Positions 1 through 9,942 of a DNA stretch of 64,000 nt are shown here, in pieces. The translations under genes were made by a program, and so were the position numbers. Source of the stretch: Streptomyces noursei ATCC 11455 (GTDB lineage Bacteria > Actinomycetota > Actinomycetes > Streptomycetales > Streptomycetaceae). The notes under the pieces were generated by a model, which had not been told where the DNA came from, did no database searches, and was given only the letters and a program-made list of their open reading frames with translations. Location of the stretch: contig NZ_CP011533.1 in assembly GCF_001704275.1 (NCBI RefSeq), forward strand, positions 6,944,001 through 7,008,000, given 5' to 3'. Every line of letters starts with the position of its first letter. The stretch's first letter is position 1.

Positions 1-1008
1 GTCGATGTGCTGCGCGGGCTGTTGATGGGTGGCTTCGCCCTGGCGGTGGCGGCCGGCGCGGCCGGCATCGGGCTGCTGCTGGCGCTGGCCTTCGCGCTCA
101 CCACCCTCCAGACGCTCTTCGACAACGCCGCCACGGCCCTGCTGCCGGCGGTGGTGCCCAGAGAGGCGCTGACCTCCGCCAACGCCCGTCTGATGACCGG
201 CCAGGAGGTCGTCGGCCGGTTCGTCGGGGGACCGGTGGCGCCCCTGCTCATCGGGGTGGGCCTCGCGCTGCCCTTCGCGGTCGACGCGGCGACGTATCTG
301 ATCGCCGCCGCCCTGGTGGCCTCGCTGCGCACCGGCGCCCCGCCCCGCCCGCCGGCCGACTCCGGGCGCACCCTGCGGCGGGAAATCGCCGAGGGCATAC
401 GGGCGTTGTGGGGCGACCGGGTGCTGCGCGGCTTCTGCCTCTTGGTGGCGCTGGGCAACGTCGGCGTGGGCGCGCTGATCGCGGAGCTGGTCGTGGTCGT
501 CAAGGACTGGCTGGGCGCCGGGGACTTCGGCTATGTCGCGGTGACGACGGGATACGGCGCCGGCACCGTGCTCGGCGGGCTGTTGGTCGGCCGGGTCGTC
601 GCAGCGCTGGGCGGCCGGTTCCGCACCCTGCTGCTCGCCGGAGTGGTACAGGCCGTGGTGCTGGTGGCGTTCGGCACGGTGCGCGCGCTGTGGCCCGCGG
701 CCCTGGCGCTGGGCCTGTTCGGCTTCGCCGGCACGGTGTGGAACGTCCTGGAGACCACGCTGGTGCAGCAGCGCGCACCGGAGGCCATGCTGGGCCGGAT
801 CAGCTCCGCGTTCCGCACGGTCTCGATAGCCGGGACCCCGCTGGGGGCGCTGCTGGGCGGCGGGGCCGCGGCGGCCTGGGGGCCCAACTCCCCGGCGCTG
901 GTGGCCGCCGCGCTGCTGGGGGTGGGCGCCGTGGTGCTGATACCGGTTGTTCGGGGCGGCGACAGCACCTCGTCCAACAGCGGACAGATACCTCATACCG
1001 CGCTCTGA
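1..1008 (+). CDS. MFS-type exporter, C-terminal part (5' end outside window)
   Basis: The reading frame is open from base 1, so this is the C-terminal part of a longer gene. The visible 335 residues alternate long Ala/Leu/Val/Gly hydrophobic segments with short Arg-rich loops, the pattern of a major facilitator superfamily permease. A VGRFVGG segment near residue 70 and a TPLGALLGGG segment near residue 280 are typical of the MFS-1 group of drug or efflux transporters. It would sit in the cytoplasmic membrane as a proton-coupled exporter, but the substrate cannot be read from the sequence. The stop is 57 bases before pgi on the same strand, with no clear terminator between them. Confidence 0.75.
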   Translation, partial: VDVLRGLLMGGFALAVAAGAAGIGLLLALAFALTTLQTLFDNAATALLPAVVPREALTSANARLMTGQEVVGRFVGGPVAPLLIGVGLALPFAVDAATYLIAAALVASLRTGAPPRPPADSGRTLRREIAEGIRALWGDRVLRGFCLLVALGNVGVGALIAELVVVVKDWLGAGDFGYVAVTTGYGAGTVLGGLLVGRVVAALGGRFRTLLLAGVVQAVVLVAFGTVRALWPAALALGLFGFAGTVWNVLETTLVQQRAPEAMLGRISSAFRTVSIAGTPLGALLGGGAAAAWGPNSPALVAAALLGVGAVVLIPVVRGGDSTSSNSGQIPHTAL

Positions 1009-1065
1009 TCAATTAGGTTGGAGGGTGGCGGGGCCGCTAACGAGATGAAGAAGGCTGATGTCCGA

Positions 1066-2742
1066 ATGAACGCAGAAGGCCGCGGCAGGCTCGACCAGAT
1101 GCCTGAGTGGACCGCGTTGAGCAAGCACCGCGAGCAGATGGGGGAGGTGCATCTGCGCGAGCTGTTCGCCAAGGACCCCGGCCGCGCCGGGCGCTTCACC
1201 CTCCAGGTCGGCGATCTGCACCTGGACTACTCCAAGCACCTGGTCACCGACGAGACCCTGCGGCTGCTCCGCGAACTCGCCGCCGCGACCGACGTGGCCG
1301 GGCTGCGGGACGCGATGTTCCGCGGCGAGAAGATCAACATCACCGAGCACCGCTCGGTGCTGCACACCGCGCTGCGCGCACCGGGCTCGGCGGTCATCGC
1401 CACCGACGGGGAGAACGTCGTCCCCGCCGTGCAGCACGTCCTGACGCGGATGGGCACCTTCGCCGACCGGGTCCGCTCGGGCAACTGGAAGGGCCACACC
1501 GGCCGGCGGATCAAGACGGTCGTCAACATCGGTATCGGCGGCTCGGACCTGGGCCCGGCGATGGCGTACGAGGCGCTGCGCGCCTACACCCACCGGGACA
1601 TGCAGTTCCGTTTCGTCTCCAACGTGGACGGCGCCGACCTGCACGAGGCGGTCCGCGATCTGGACCCCGCCGAGACGCTGTTCATCGTCGCCTCGAAGAC
1701 CTTCACCACCATCGAGACGATCACCAACGCCACCTCCGCCCGCGACTGGCTGCTGAGCGGCCTCGGGGCCGGCCAGGAAGCCGTCACCAAGCACTTCGTG
1801 GCGCTGTCGACCAACTCCGAGAAGGTCTCCGAGTTCGGCATCGACACGGACAACATGTTCGAGTTCTGGGACTGGGTCGGCGGTCGCTACTCGTACGACT
1901 CCGCCATCGGTCTGTCGCTGATGATCGCGATCGGTCCGGAGCGGTTCCGCGAGATGCTGGCCGGCTTCCACCTGGTCGACGAGCACTTCCGGACCGCCCC
2001 GCCGGAGGAGAACGCCCCGCTGCTGCTGGGCCTGCTGGGCATCTGGTACGGCAACTTCTGGGACGCCCAGTCGCACGCCGTGCTGCCCTACAGCCACTAC
2101 CTCTCCAAGTTCACCGCCTACCTCCAGCAGCTGGACATGGAGTCCAACGGCAAGTCCGTGGACCGCGAGGGCCGTCCGGTCGGCTGGCAGACCGGCCCGG
2201 TCGTCTGGGGCACCCCCGGCACCAACGGCCAGCACGCCTACTACCAGTTGCTCCACCAGGGCACCAAGATGATCCCGGCCGATCTGCTGGGCTTCGCACG
2301 CCCGGTCGAGGACCTCCAGCCGCATCTGGTCCCCCAGCACGACCTGCTGATGGCCAATCTCTTCGCGCAGGGCCAGGCGCTGGCGTTCGGCAAGACGGCG
2401 GACGAGGTGCGCGCCGAGGGCGTGGCCGAGGAACTGGTGCCGCACCGCACCTTCCAGGGCAACCACCCCACCACCACGATCCTGGCGTCGGAGCTCAGCC
2501 CGTCGGTGCTGGGCCAGTTGATCGCGCTCTACGAGCACAAGGTGTTCGTCCAGGGCGCGGTGTGGAACATCAACTCCTTCGACCAGTGGGGCGTCGAGCT
2601 GGGCAAGGTGCTCGCCAAGCGCGTCGAGCCGGCGCTCACCGAGACGTCGACTTCGGCCGCTGGCGCGGCGGGGGACGTGCCGGGCCTGGACGCCTCCACG
2701 GCCGGGCTGGTCGCCAAGTACCGTGAGCTGCGCGGACGTTGA
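1066..2742 (+). CDS. pgi: Glucose-6-phosphate isomerase
   Basis: Interconverts glucose-6-phosphate and fructose-6-phosphate in the cytoplasm, linking glycolysis to the pentose phosphate genes that follow. The 558-residue product is the usual length of the large bacterial Pgi. The sugar-phosphate loop GIGGSDLG, the signature [10 protein letters not shown], the ESNGKS segment and the second signature ([15 protein letters not shown]) are all present. The ATG at 1066 (MNAEGRGRL) was preferred over an in-frame TTG at 1018 because it fits the usual actinobacterial N-terminus. A TAGGTT hexamer at 1014-1019 could be a -10 element. The gene ends at a strong hairpin and converges on pgl. Confidence 0.97.
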   Translation: MNAEGRGRLDQMPEWTALSKHREQMGEVHLRELFAKDPGRAGRFTLQVGDLHLDYSKHLVTDETLRLLRELAAATDVAGLRDAMFRGEKINITEHRSVLHTALRAPGSAVIATDGENVVPAVQHVLTRMGTFADRVRSGNWKGHTGRRIKTVVNIGIGGSDLGPAMAYEALRAYTHRDMQFRFVSNVDGADLHEAVRDLDPAETLFIVASKTFTTIETITNATSARDWLLSGLGAGQEAVTKHFVALSTNSEKVSEFGIDTDNMFEFWDWVGGRYSYDSAIGLSLMIAIGPERFREMLAGFHLVDEHFRTAPPEENAPLLLGLLGIWYGNFWDAQSHAVLPYSHYLSKFTAYLQQLDMESNGKSVDREGRPVGWQTGPVVWGTPGTNGQHAYYQLLHQGTKMIPADLLGFARPVEDLQPHLVPQHDLLMANLFAQGQALAFGKTADEVRAEGVAEELVPHRTFQGNHPTTTILASELSPSVLGQLIALYEHKVFVQGAVWNINSFDQWGVELGKVLAKRVEPALTETSTSAAGAAGDVPGLDASTAGLVAKYRELRGR

Positions 2743-2750
2743 GTCGAAGA

Positions 2751-2790
2751 CGCCGACGGCCCCACCCCCGCGGGGGTGGGGCCGTCGGCG
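2751..2790. terminator. Bidirectional terminator between pgi and pgl
   Basis: Two perfectly complementary 20-base arms (2751-2770 and 2771-2790) meet without a loop, so the centre must open to make one. It lies 8 bases after the pgi stop and 39 bases before the end of the convergent pgl gene, so it can serve both strands. There is no U-tract, as usual in Streptomyces. Confidence 0.85.
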
Positions 2791-2797
2791 TGTGCGC

Positions 2798-2822
2798 GGC
2801 GCGCCGGTGGGGCCGGCGCGCC
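2798..2822. terminator. Second hairpin downstream of pgl
   Basis: Perfect 10-base arms (2798-2807 and 2813-2822) with a 5-base loop, 7 bases beyond the pgl stop. It forms a tandem terminator with the 2751-2790 hairpin at the end of the tkt-pgl operon. Confidence 0.6.
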
Positions 2823-2829
2823 GTCCGGC

Positions 2830-3612
2830 TCAGGAGGACGCCGGGGGGTAGAGGTCGCGCGGCAACCGGGTTGCGGCGGCCTCGTCCAGCAGCCACAGCG
2901 TCCGGCTGCGACCGCGGGCGCCGGCCGCCGGGGCCTGCACCTCGCCGGCGCCGGAGAGCGCGATGGCCGCGGCGTTGGCCTTGTCCTCGCCGGCCGCCAG
3001 CAGCCAGACCTCCCGTGCCGCGCGGATCGCGGGCAGGGTCAGCGAGATCCGGGTGGGCGGCGGCTTGGGGGCACCGTGCACCCCGACCACCGTCCGCTCC
3101 TGCTCGTAGACGGCGGGGAGCTCGGGGAAGAGCGAGGCGACATGGGTGTCCGGGCCGACGCCCAGCAGCAGGACGTCGAAGGACGGCACCGCGCCGTGGT
3201 CCTCCGGGCCCGCGACGGCGGTGAGTTCGGCCGCGTACGCCTCGGCGGCGGCGTCCGCGTCATGACCGAACGGGCCGTCCGAGGGCGCCATCGGGTGCAC
3301 CCGGTCCGGGTCCAGCGGGACGCTGTCCAGCAGCACCTCGCGGGCCTGGGTGTAGTTGCGCTCCGGGTTGCCGTCGGGCAGGAACCTTTCGTCCCCCCAC
3401 CACAGATCCAGCCGGGACCAGTCGATCGCGTCCCGGGCGGGCGCCTCGGCCAGGGCCGCGAGCAGCCCGTTGCCGTTGCGCCCGCCGGTCAGCACGACGG
3501 AGGCGGAGCCGCGGGCCGACTGGGCATCGACGATCTTGGTGATCAGCCGGGCCGCGGCGGCCTTCGCCATCAGCTCCTTGTCGCGGTGGACGACGACCTG
3601 GGGTGTGCTCAC
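2830..3612 (-). CDS. pgl: 6-phosphogluconolactonase
   Basis: Hydrolyses 6-phosphogluconolactone to 6-phosphogluconate, the second step of the oxidative pentose phosphate pathway. The 260-residue protein is full length for the DevB/Pgl family: an LTGGRNGNGLL phosphate-binding segment near residue 40, WWGDERFLP near residue 70, and the LLGVGPDTHVASLFP signature near residue 150. The GTG start at 3612 overlaps the opcA stop by four bases (GTGA), implying translational coupling. It is the last gene of the tkt-tal-zwf-opcA-pgl operon and ends just before tandem hairpins. Confidence 0.95.
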   Translation of the reverse strand: MSTPQVVVHRDKELMAKAAAARLITKIVDAQSARGSASVVLTGGRNGNGLLAALAEAPARDAIDWSRLDLWWGDERFLPDGNPERNYTQAREVLLDSVPLDPDRVHPMAPSDGPFGHDADAAAEAYAAELTAVAGPEDHGAVPSFDVLLLGVGPDTHVASLFPELPAVYEQERTVVGVHGAPKPPPTRISLTLPAIRAAREVWLLAAGEDKANAAAIALSGAGEVQAPAAGARGRSRTLWLLDEAAATRLPRDLYPPASS

Positions 3613-4643
3613 TTGGCGGCTGCCTTCTTGGCGGGCGCCTTCTTCGCCGCCGGCTTGGCGGGCGCGTCCCCGGCCTGTGCCGCGGGCTGCCCGTCGGCGG
3701 CGGGCGTCCCGGCGCCCGGCAGCTGGAGCCGGTCCACGCCGTACTTCAGCGCGGCGGCGTAGATGTCGTCCGGGTCGAGCCGACGCAGCTCCTCGGCGAG
3801 CAGCTCGGCGGTCTCCCGGCGCTTGAGCGCCACCGCCCGGTCCGGTTGGCCGGGCATGGCGAGCGTGGCCAACGAGGCGTCCGGGCGGCCCAGGACGATC
3901 GTTCCGGCGGTGGTCTCCAGGCGCACCTCGGTGAGCCCGGGGCCGGGCGAGACGGTACGGGTCACCGGCACGTCCAACCGGCCGGCGAGCCACATGCCGA
4001 GCAACTCGCAGCTGGGGTTGAACTCCTCGCCCTCGACCACGGCCGAGGTCACCTTGCACGGCGACTGGTCGAGCGCCGCCGCCAGCATCGAGCGCCAGGG
4101 GGTGATCCGGGTCCAGGACAGGTCGGTGTCGCCGGGGGTGTAGGTGTCGGCGCGGCCGGTCAGCTCCGCGATGGGCTGCTCGGCGGCGTAGGCGTCGGTG
4201 ACGCGGCGCTGGGCCAGCGCGCCGAGCGGGTCCTTGGCCGGGTTCAGCGGGGCGTTGACCGCCCACCAGACCACGACCGGGGCGTCCGGCAGCAGCAGCG
4301 GCAGCACCACGGACTGGGCGTGGTCGATCGCCTCACCGTACAGCCGCAGCAGCACCGTCTCGCCGGTGCCGGCGTCCGTGCCCACCCGCACCTCGGCGTC
4401 GAGCCGGGCCTTGGCGCGGTTGCGCGGCGTCCGGCTGACCCGCTTGATGACGACGAGGGTGCGCGAGGGGTGCTCGCGGGACGCGTCGTTGGCCGCCTTG
4501 AGGGCGTCGTAGGCGTTCTCCTCGTCGGTGACGATGACGAGGGTGAGCACCATGCCGATGGCCGGGGTACCGATGGCGCGGCGGCCCTGGACCAGTGCCT
4601 TGTTGATCGCGCTGGCCGTGGTTTCCGTCAGATCGATCTTCAT
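3609..4643 (-). CDS. opcA: OpcA, glucose-6-phosphate dehydrogenase assembly/activator protein
   Basis: The 344-residue protein matches the actinobacterial/cyanobacterial OpcA family, needed for active glucose-6-phosphate dehydrogenase. Recognisable parts are the MKIDLTETTASAINKAL start, the RTPRNRAKARLDAEVRV segment and the LPDAPVVVWWA segment. The C-terminus is a lysine/alanine/proline-rich tail (repeated PAKKA-type motifs after about residue 315), probably flexible. Its ATG overlaps the zwf stop by four bases and its own stop overlaps the pgl start, so zwf, opcA and pgl should be translated as a coupled set. Confidence 0.93.
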   Translation of the reverse strand: MKIDLTETTASAINKALVQGRRAIGTPAIGMVLTLVIVTDEENAYDALKAANDASREHPSRTLVVIKRVSRTPRNRAKARLDAEVRVGTDAGTGETVLLRLYGEAIDHAQSVVLPLLLPDAPVVVWWAVNAPLNPAKDPLGALAQRRVTDAYAAEQPIAELTGRADTYTPGDTDLSWTRITPWRSMLAAALDQSPCKVTSAVVEGEEFNPSCELLGMWLAGRLDVPVTRTVSPGPGLTEVRLETTAGTIVLGRPDASLATLAMPGQPDRAVALKRRETAELLAEELRRLDPDDIYAAALKYGVDRLQLPGAGTPAADGQPAAQAGDAPAKPAAKKAPAKKAAAK

Positions 4644-6172
4644 GGCCGACGCCAGCTCCGTCCGTCTCGTGCGAGCATTTCGTCCGCCTCGATGGGGCCC
4701 CAGGTGCCCGACGGGTACTGTGCGGGCTTGCCGTGCTTGTCCCAGAACTCCTCGATCGGGTCGAGGATCTTCCAGGACAGCTCGACCTCCTCCAGCCGCG
4801 GGAAGAGGTTGGCGTCGCCGAGCAGCACATCGAGGATCAGCCGCTCGTACGCCTCGGGGCTGGACTCCGTGAAGGACTCGCCGTACGCGAAGTCCATCGA
4901 CACGTCGCGCACCTCCATGGAGGTGCCGGGGACCTTGGAGCCGAACCGCACGGTCACGCCCTCGTCCGGCTGGACGCGGATGACCAGGGCGTTCTGCCCC
5001 AGCTCCTCGGTGGCGGTGTGGTCGAAGGGGGAGTGCGGAGCGCGCTGGAAGACCACCGCGATCTCGGTCACCCGACGGCCCAGGCGCTTGCCGGTCCGCA
5101 GGTAGAACGGGACGCCCGCCCAGCGGCGGTTGTCGATCCCCAGCTTGATCGCGGCGTAGGTGTCGGTCTTCGACTTGGCGTCGATGCCGTCTTCCTGGAG
5201 GTAGCCGACGACCTTCTCGCCGCCCTGCCAGCCCTCGGCGTACTGCGCCCGGACGGTCTCCTTGCCCAGGTCCCTGGGCAGCCGGACCGCGCCCAGCACC
5301 TTGGTCTTCTCCGCCACCAGCGCGTCCGCCTCGAAGGAGGCGGGCTCCTCCATGGCGGTCAGCGCGAGCAGCTGGAGGAGGTGGTTCTGGATGACGTCGC
5401 GGGCCGCGCCGATGCCGTCGTAGTAGCCGGCCCGGCCGCCGATGCCGATGTCCTCGGCCATCGTGATCTGCACGTGGTCGACGTAGGAGCGGTTCCACAG
5501 CGGCTCGAACATCGTGTTGGCGAACCGCAGCGCCAGGATGTTCTGGACCGTCTCCTTGCCCAGGTAGTGGTCGATCCGGAAGACCTCGTTGGGCGGGAAG
5601 ACCTCGTGGACGATCTGGTTGAGCTCCTGGGCGCTCTTCAGGTCGTGGCCGAACGGCTTCTCGATGACCGCGCGGCGCCAGGAGCCTTCCTTCTGCTCGG
5701 CCAGCCCGTGCTTCTTGAGCTGCTGGACGACCTTGGGGAAGAACTTCGGCGGCACCGAGAGGTAGAAGGCGTAGTTGCCGCCGGTGCCCTGGGCCTTGTC
5801 GAGCTCGTTGATGGTGTCCTTGAGGGTCTCGAACGCCACGTCGTCGTCGAAGTTGCCTTGGACGAAGCGGCAGCCCTGGACCAGCTGCTGCCAGACCTCC
5901 TCGCGGAACGGGGTGCGCGAGTGCTGCTTGACAGCCTCGTACACCACCTGCGCGAAGTCCTCGTCCTCCCACTCGCGACGGGCGAAGCCGATCAGCGAGA
6001 AGCCCGGCGGCAGCAGACCCCGGTTCGCGAGGTCGTAGACCGCGGGCATCAGCTTTTTGCGTGACAAATCACCCGTGACGCCGAAGATGACCAGGCCCGA
6101 CGGCCCCGCGATGCGCGGGAGCCGTCGGTCCGCGGCGTCACGGAGCGGGTTCGCTCCATGAACAGCGGTCAA
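4640..6172 (-). CDS. zwf: Glucose-6-phosphate 1-dehydrogenase
   Basis: Oxidises glucose-6-phosphate to 6-phosphogluconolactone with NADP+, the entry step of the oxidative pentose phosphate pathway. The product is 510 residues, normal for the family. The N-terminal nucleotide-binding motif GVTGDLSRKKL is near residue 33 and the catalytic signature RIDHYLGKE near residue 200. I chose the TTG at 6172 because GGAGGG lies nine bases upstream, inside the end of tal, and the resulting N-terminus (TAVHGANPLRDAADRRLPR) is the conserved Streptomyces one. It starts 5 bases after the tal stop. Confidence 0.95.
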   Translation of the reverse strand: MTAVHGANPLRDAADRRLPRIAGPSGLVIFGVTGDLSRKKLMPAVYDLANRGLLPPGFSLIGFARREWEDEDFAQVVYEAVKQHSRTPFREEVWQQLVQGCRFVQGNFDDDVAFETLKDTINELDKAQGTGGNYAFYLSVPPKFFPKVVQQLKKHGLAEQKEGSWRRAVIEKPFGHDLKSAQELNQIVHEVFPPNEVFRIDHYLGKETVQNILALRFANTMFEPLWNRSYVDHVQITMAEDIGIGGRAGYYDGIGAARDVIQNHLLQLLALTAMEEPASFEADALVAEKTKVLGAVRLPRDLGKETVRAQYAEGWQGGEKVVGYLQEDGIDAKSKTDTYAAIKLGIDNRRWAGVPFYLRTGKRLGRRVTEIAVVFQRAPHSPFDHTATEELGQNALVIRVQPDEGVTVRFGSKVPGTSMEVRDVSMDFAYGESFTESSPEAYERLILDVLLGDANLFPRLEEVELSWKILDPIEEFWDKHGKPAQYPSGTWGPIEADEMLARDGRSWRRP

Positions 6173-6177
6173 GGGGA

Positions 6178-7296
6178 TCAGCCCTCCGAGGGAGCGAGGC
6201 GCGCCAGCTCCGCCTCGGTCGACTTGAGCAGGTCGTTCCAGGACGCCTCGAACTTCTCCACGCCCTCGTCCTCCAGGAGCTGCACGACGTCGTCGTACGA
6301 GATCCCGAGCGCGCCGAGCGCGTCGAGGTCGGCCTGGGCGGCGGCGTAGGTGCCGCGCACCGTGTCGCCGGTGATCTCACCGCGGGCGGCGGTGGCCTCC
6401 AAGGTGGCCTCCGGCATGGTGTTGACCGTGCCCGGGGCGACCAGTTCGTCCACGTACAGGGTGTCCTTGTACGCGGGGTCCTTCACGCCGGTCGAGGCCC
6501 ACAGCGGACGCTGCTTGTGGGCACCCGCCTTGTCGAGGGCGGCCCAGCGCGCGGAGGAGAAGACCTCCTCGTACGCCTGGTAGGCCAGGCGGGCGTTGGC
6601 GAGGGCGGCCTTGCCCTTGAGGGCCTTGGCCTCGTCGGTGCCGAGCTTCTCCAGGCGCTTGTCGATCTCGGAGTCCACGCGGGACACGAAGAACGACGCC
6701 ACCGAGCGGATCTTGGACAGGTCCAGGCCCGCGGCCTTGGCCTTCTCCAGACCGGCGAGGTAGGCGTCCATCACCTCGCGGTAGCGCTCCAGCGAGAAGA
6801 TCAGCGTGACGTTGACGCTGATGCCCAGGCCGATCACCTCGGTGATCGCCGGCAGACCCGCCTTGGTGGCCGGGATCTTGATCAGCGTGTTCGGGCGGTC
6901 CACCAGCCACGCGAGCTGCTTGGCCTCGGCGATGGTCGCCACGGTGTTGTGCGCCAGCCGCGGGTCGACCTCGATGGAGACCCGGCCGTCCTGGCCACCG
7001 GTGGCGTCGAAGACCGGGCGCAGCACGTCGGCGGCGTCCCGGACATCGGCCGTGGTGATCATGCGGATCGCCTCGTCCACGGTGACCTTGCGGGCCGCCA
7101 GGTCGGCCAGCTGCTGGCTGTAGCCGTCGCCCGAGGAGATCGCCTTCTGGAAGATCGAGGGGTTGGTGGTGACGCCGACGACGTGCTGCTGGTCGATCAG
7201 CTCGGCCAGGTTGCCGGACGTGATGCGCTTGCGCGACAGGTCGTCCAGCCAGATCGCCACGCCTTCGTCGGAGAGGCGCTTGAGTGCGTCTGTCAT
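6178..7296 (-). CDS. tal: Transaldolase
   Basis: Transfers a dihydroxyacetone unit from sedoheptulose-7-phosphate to glyceraldehyde-3-phosphate. The 372-residue protein is the long actinobacterial form. [12 protein letters not shown] near residue 43 and [12 protein letters not shown] near residue 138 (holding the Schiff-base lysine) are the two family signatures. The ATG at 7296 is preceded by a good AGGAG 11 bases upstream. It lies 34 bases after tkt in the same operon. A longer in-frame extension upstream only reads through the tkt end and was rejected. Confidence 0.96.
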   Translation of the reverse strand: MTDALKRLSDEGVAIWLDDLSRKRITSGNLAELIDQQHVVGVTTNPSIFQKAISSGDGYSQQLADLAARKVTVDEAIRMITTADVRDAADVLRPVFDATGGQDGRVSIEVDPRLAHNTVATIAEAKQLAWLVDRPNTLIKIPATKAGLPAITEVIGLGISVNVTLIFSLERYREVMDAYLAGLEKAKAAGLDLSKIRSVASFFVSRVDSEIDKRLEKLGTDEAKALKGKAALANARLAYQAYEEVFSSARWAALDKAGAHKQRPLWASTGVKDPAYKDTLYVDELVAPGTVNTMPEATLEATAARGEITGDTVRGTYAAAQADLDALGALGISYDDVVQLLEDEGVEKFEASWNDLLKSTEAELARLAPSEG

Positions 7297-7330
7297 GGGT
7301 TCTGCATCTCCTACTTGTCGTATACGGGCG

Positions 7331-9418
7331 TCAGCGCGCGGCGTCGGCCAGCGATTCCCGGGCGGCGGCGGCCACCGCTTCGGGGGTGAAGCCGAACTCG
7401 CGGAAGAGGACCTTGGCGTCGGCGGAGGCACCGAAGTGCTCCAGCGACACGATCCGACCGGCGTCGCCGACGTAGCGGTGCCAGGTCAGCCCGATGCCCG
7501 CCTCCACGGCGACCCGGGCCTTCACGGACGGCGGCAGCACGCTGTCCTTGTACGCCTGGTCCTGCTCCTCGAACCACTCCACCGACGGCATCGACACCAC
7601 GCGGGTCGGCACGCCCTCGGCCTGGAGCTGCTCGCGGGCCTCGACGGCCAGCTGCAGCTCGGAACCGGTGGCGATCAGCACGACCTGCGGCTCGCCGCCC
7701 TCGGCCTCGAAGCGGACGTAACCGCCCTTGGCGGTGTTCTCGTCGGCCTCGTACGTCGGCACGCCCTGACGGGTCAGCGCCAGGCCGTGCGGGGCGCCCA
7801 CGCCGAACTCCTTCGTCCAGCGGCGCATGATCTCGCGCCAGGCGAGGGCGGTCTCGTTGGCGTCGGCCGGGCGCACGATGTTCAGGCCCGGGATGGCGCG
7901 CAGCGTGGCCAGGTGCTCGACCGGCTGGTGGGTCGGACCGTCCTCGCCCAGGCCGATGGAGTCGTGCGTCCACACGTACGTCACCGGCAGGTGCATCAGC
8001 GCGGACAGCCGGACGGCGTTGCGCATGTAGTCGGAGAACACCAGGAAGGTGCCGCCGTAGATGCGGGTGTTGCCGTGCAGCGCGATGCCGTTCATCTCCG
8101 CGGCCATGGAGTGCTCGCGGATGCCGAAGTGGATGGTGCGGCCGTACGGGTCGGCGCCCGGCAGCGGGTTGCCCTTCGGCAGGAACGACGAGGTCTTGTC
8201 GATCGTGGTGTTGTTCGACCCGGCGAGGTCGGCGGAGCCGCCCCACAGCTCGGGGATGACCGCGCCCAGCGCCTGCAGCACCTTGCCGGACGCGGCACGG
8301 GTGGCGACGGACTTGCCGGTCTCGAACGACGGGACGTGGTCCGTCCAGCCCTCGGGCAGCTCGCCCGCGGCGATCCGGTCGAACTCGGCGGCGCGCTCGG
8401 GGTTGGCGGTGCGCCAGGCGGCGAACGACTTCTCCCACTCGGCGCGGGCCTCGCGGCCGCGGTCCAGGGCGCCACGGGTGTGTGCCAGCACCTCGTCGGC
8501 CACCTCGAACGTCTGCTCCGGGTCGAAGCCCATGACGCGCTTGGTGGCGGCGATCTCCTCCTCGCCCAGCGCCGAGCCGTGCGCGGCCTCGGTGTTCTGG
8601 GCGTTCGGAGCCGGCCAGGCGATGATCGAGCGGGCCGCGATGAACGACGGGCGCTCGGTCTCGGCCTTGGCGGCCTCCAGGGCCTCGGCCAGACCGGCCG
8701 GGTCCAGGTCGCCGTTGGGCAGCTGCGCGACGCGCTGGACGTGCCAGCCGTACGCCTCGTAGCGCGCGCAGGTGTCCTCGGAGACCGCGGTCTCGGTGTC
8801 GCCCTCGATGGAGATGTGGTTGTCGTCCCACAGCATGACGAGGTTGCCGAGCTTCTGGTGGCCGGCCATGGAGGACGCCTCGGCGGCGATGCCCTCCTGG
8901 AGGCAGCCGTCACCGGCGATGACGTACACCATGTGGTCGAACGGGGAGGTGCCCGCCGCGGCCTCGGGGTCGAACAGGCCGCGCTCGTAGCGGGCCGCCA
9001 TCGCCATGCCCACGGCGTTGGCGACACCCTGGCCCAGCGGGCCGGTGGTGGTCTCCACGCCGGTGGTGTGGCCGTACTCCGGGTGACCGGGGGTCTTCGA
9101 GCCCCAGGTGCGGAAGCTCTTCAGGTCGTCCAGCTCCAGGCCGAAACCGGCGAGGTAGAGCTGGATGTAGAGGGTCAGGCTGGAGTGGCCCGCGGAGAGG
9201 ACGAACCGGTCCCGGCCGGTCCAGTCCGCATCGGCGGGGTCGTGCCGCATCAGCTTCTGGAAGAGAACGTAGGCGGCGGGCGCCAGGCTCATGGCCGTAC
9301 CCGGATGGCCGTTACCGACCTTCTGCACGGAATCCATGGCCAGGACTCGGACGGTATCCACAGCCCGCTGGTCCAGTTCGGTCCACTCGAAAACTGTGGT
9401 GGTCGGCTTGGTGCTCAC
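7331..9418 (-). CDS. tkt: Transketolase
   Basis: Thiamine-diphosphate enzyme moving two-carbon units between ketose and aldose phosphates in the non-oxidative pentose phosphate pathway. At 695 residues it is full length. The N-terminal [13 protein letters not shown] motif, GPLGQG, the ThDP/Mg motif GDGCLQEG followed about 30 residues later by an N residue (DDNHIS), and the central transketolase signature [13 protein letters not shown] are present. The GTG start at 9418 gives the usual N-terminus. First gene of the tkt-tal-zwf-opcA-pgl operon, diverging from ctaB across a 524-base gap. Confidence 0.97.
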   Translation of the reverse strand: MSTKPTTTVFEWTELDQRAVDTVRVLAMDSVQKVGNGHPGTAMSLAPAAYVLFQKLMRHDPADADWTGRDRFVLSAGHSSLTLYIQLYLAGFGLELDDLKSFRTWGSKTPGHPEYGHTTGVETTTGPLGQGVANAVGMAMAARYERGLFDPEAAAGTSPFDHMVYVIAGDGCLQEGIAAEASSMAGHQKLGNLVMLWDDNHISIEGDTETAVSEDTCARYEAYGWHVQRVAQLPNGDLDPAGLAEALEAAKAETERPSFIAARSIIAWPAPNAQNTEAAHGSALGEEEIAATKRVMGFDPEQTFEVADEVLAHTRGALDRGREARAEWEKSFAAWRTANPERAAEFDRIAAGELPEGWTDHVPSFETGKSVATRAASGKVLQALGAVIPELWGGSADLAGSNNTTIDKTSSFLPKGNPLPGADPYGRTIHFGIREHSMAAEMNGIALHGNTRIYGGTFLVFSDYMRNAVRLSALMHLPVTYVWTHDSIGLGEDGPTHQPVEHLATLRAIPGLNIVRPADANETALAWREIMRRWTKEFGVGAPHGLALTRQGVPTYEADENTAKGGYVRFEAEGGEPQVVLIATGSELQLAVEAREQLQAEGVPTRVVSMPSVEWFEEQDQAYKDSVLPPSVKARVAVEAGIGLTWHRYVGDAGRIVSLEHFGASADAKVLFREFGFTPEAVAAAARESLADAAR

Positions 9419-9480
9419 CCTGAGTCAGGGCTCCTCTCCACATGTCGAACGCGGACGGCATGTCCGCCCAGGCGGTGTCG

Positions 9481-9575
9481 AGCCTACCCCCGCGAATGCG
9501 CCCGCCTTTTCGACGCTCAGTCGGCGATTTCGACGCTCAGTCGGTGCTCAGTCGGCGGTCCTGGCGCTCACTCGG
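9481..9575. promoter_or_regulatory. tkt upstream region with four GCTCA(G/C)TCGG repeats
   Basis: In the 524-base gap between tkt and ctaB, the decamer GCTCAGTCGG occurs at 9515, 9535 and 9546, with a one-mismatch copy at 9566. The starts are 20, 11 and 20 bases apart, close to whole helical turns, and the first two copies share 17 identical bases. On the minus strand a TAGGCT hexamer (9486-9481) could be the tkt -10; the repeats would then lie about 40-100 bases upstream of transcription, where an activator would bind. The rest of the gap (9576-9942) has no convincing gene; a TAAAGT near 9835 is a weak candidate for a ctaB promoter. Confidence 0.5.
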
Positions 9576-9942
9576 CGGGCGGTGTCGCTGTCACGGGATC
9601 ATCTATCGCTTAGGGCAACCAAAGCGGCGCTCGGGGCATTCCTGGCGTCGGGTAGCGCCCTACGCACCAGACTGCCGGGCCCTGGGCGCCTCCGCCTCCC
9701 GAACGCCGGGTGAACGGGCCGGGAGAGCTCCGGACGAACCGTCGCCGGGCCCGCCCGCATTGTCGCCACCGCCGGCCCGCGGCCGGGCGCCCAACACGAC
9801 CCCACCCCCGCGAGAGTCGCCGTATGGCCAACGTCTAAAGTGGCGTGGTAAGCGCAAGCCTTTACCGGGTGTTCACCGCCGGCGGAGCTTGCTGGCCTTA
9901 TCTCCGCGGCTCAGGCCGCAGACGTTACTTCCAGGGGTGTGC

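Noticed and set aside
1009..2538. Long open frame on the minus strand opposite pgi
   Set aside because: It mirrors the codon structure of pgi, an effect of high third-position GC, and shows no protein family signature.
4733..6064. Long plus-strand frame opposite zwf
   Set aside because: Composed of repetitive Val/Leu/Gly/Arg typical of antisense frames; the minus strand encodes a clear glucose-6-phosphate dehydrogenase.
9442..9942. In-frame upstream extension of ctaB
   Set aside because: The extension is Pro/Arg-rich and crosses the repeat array; the conserved protein begins at the GTG near 9943.
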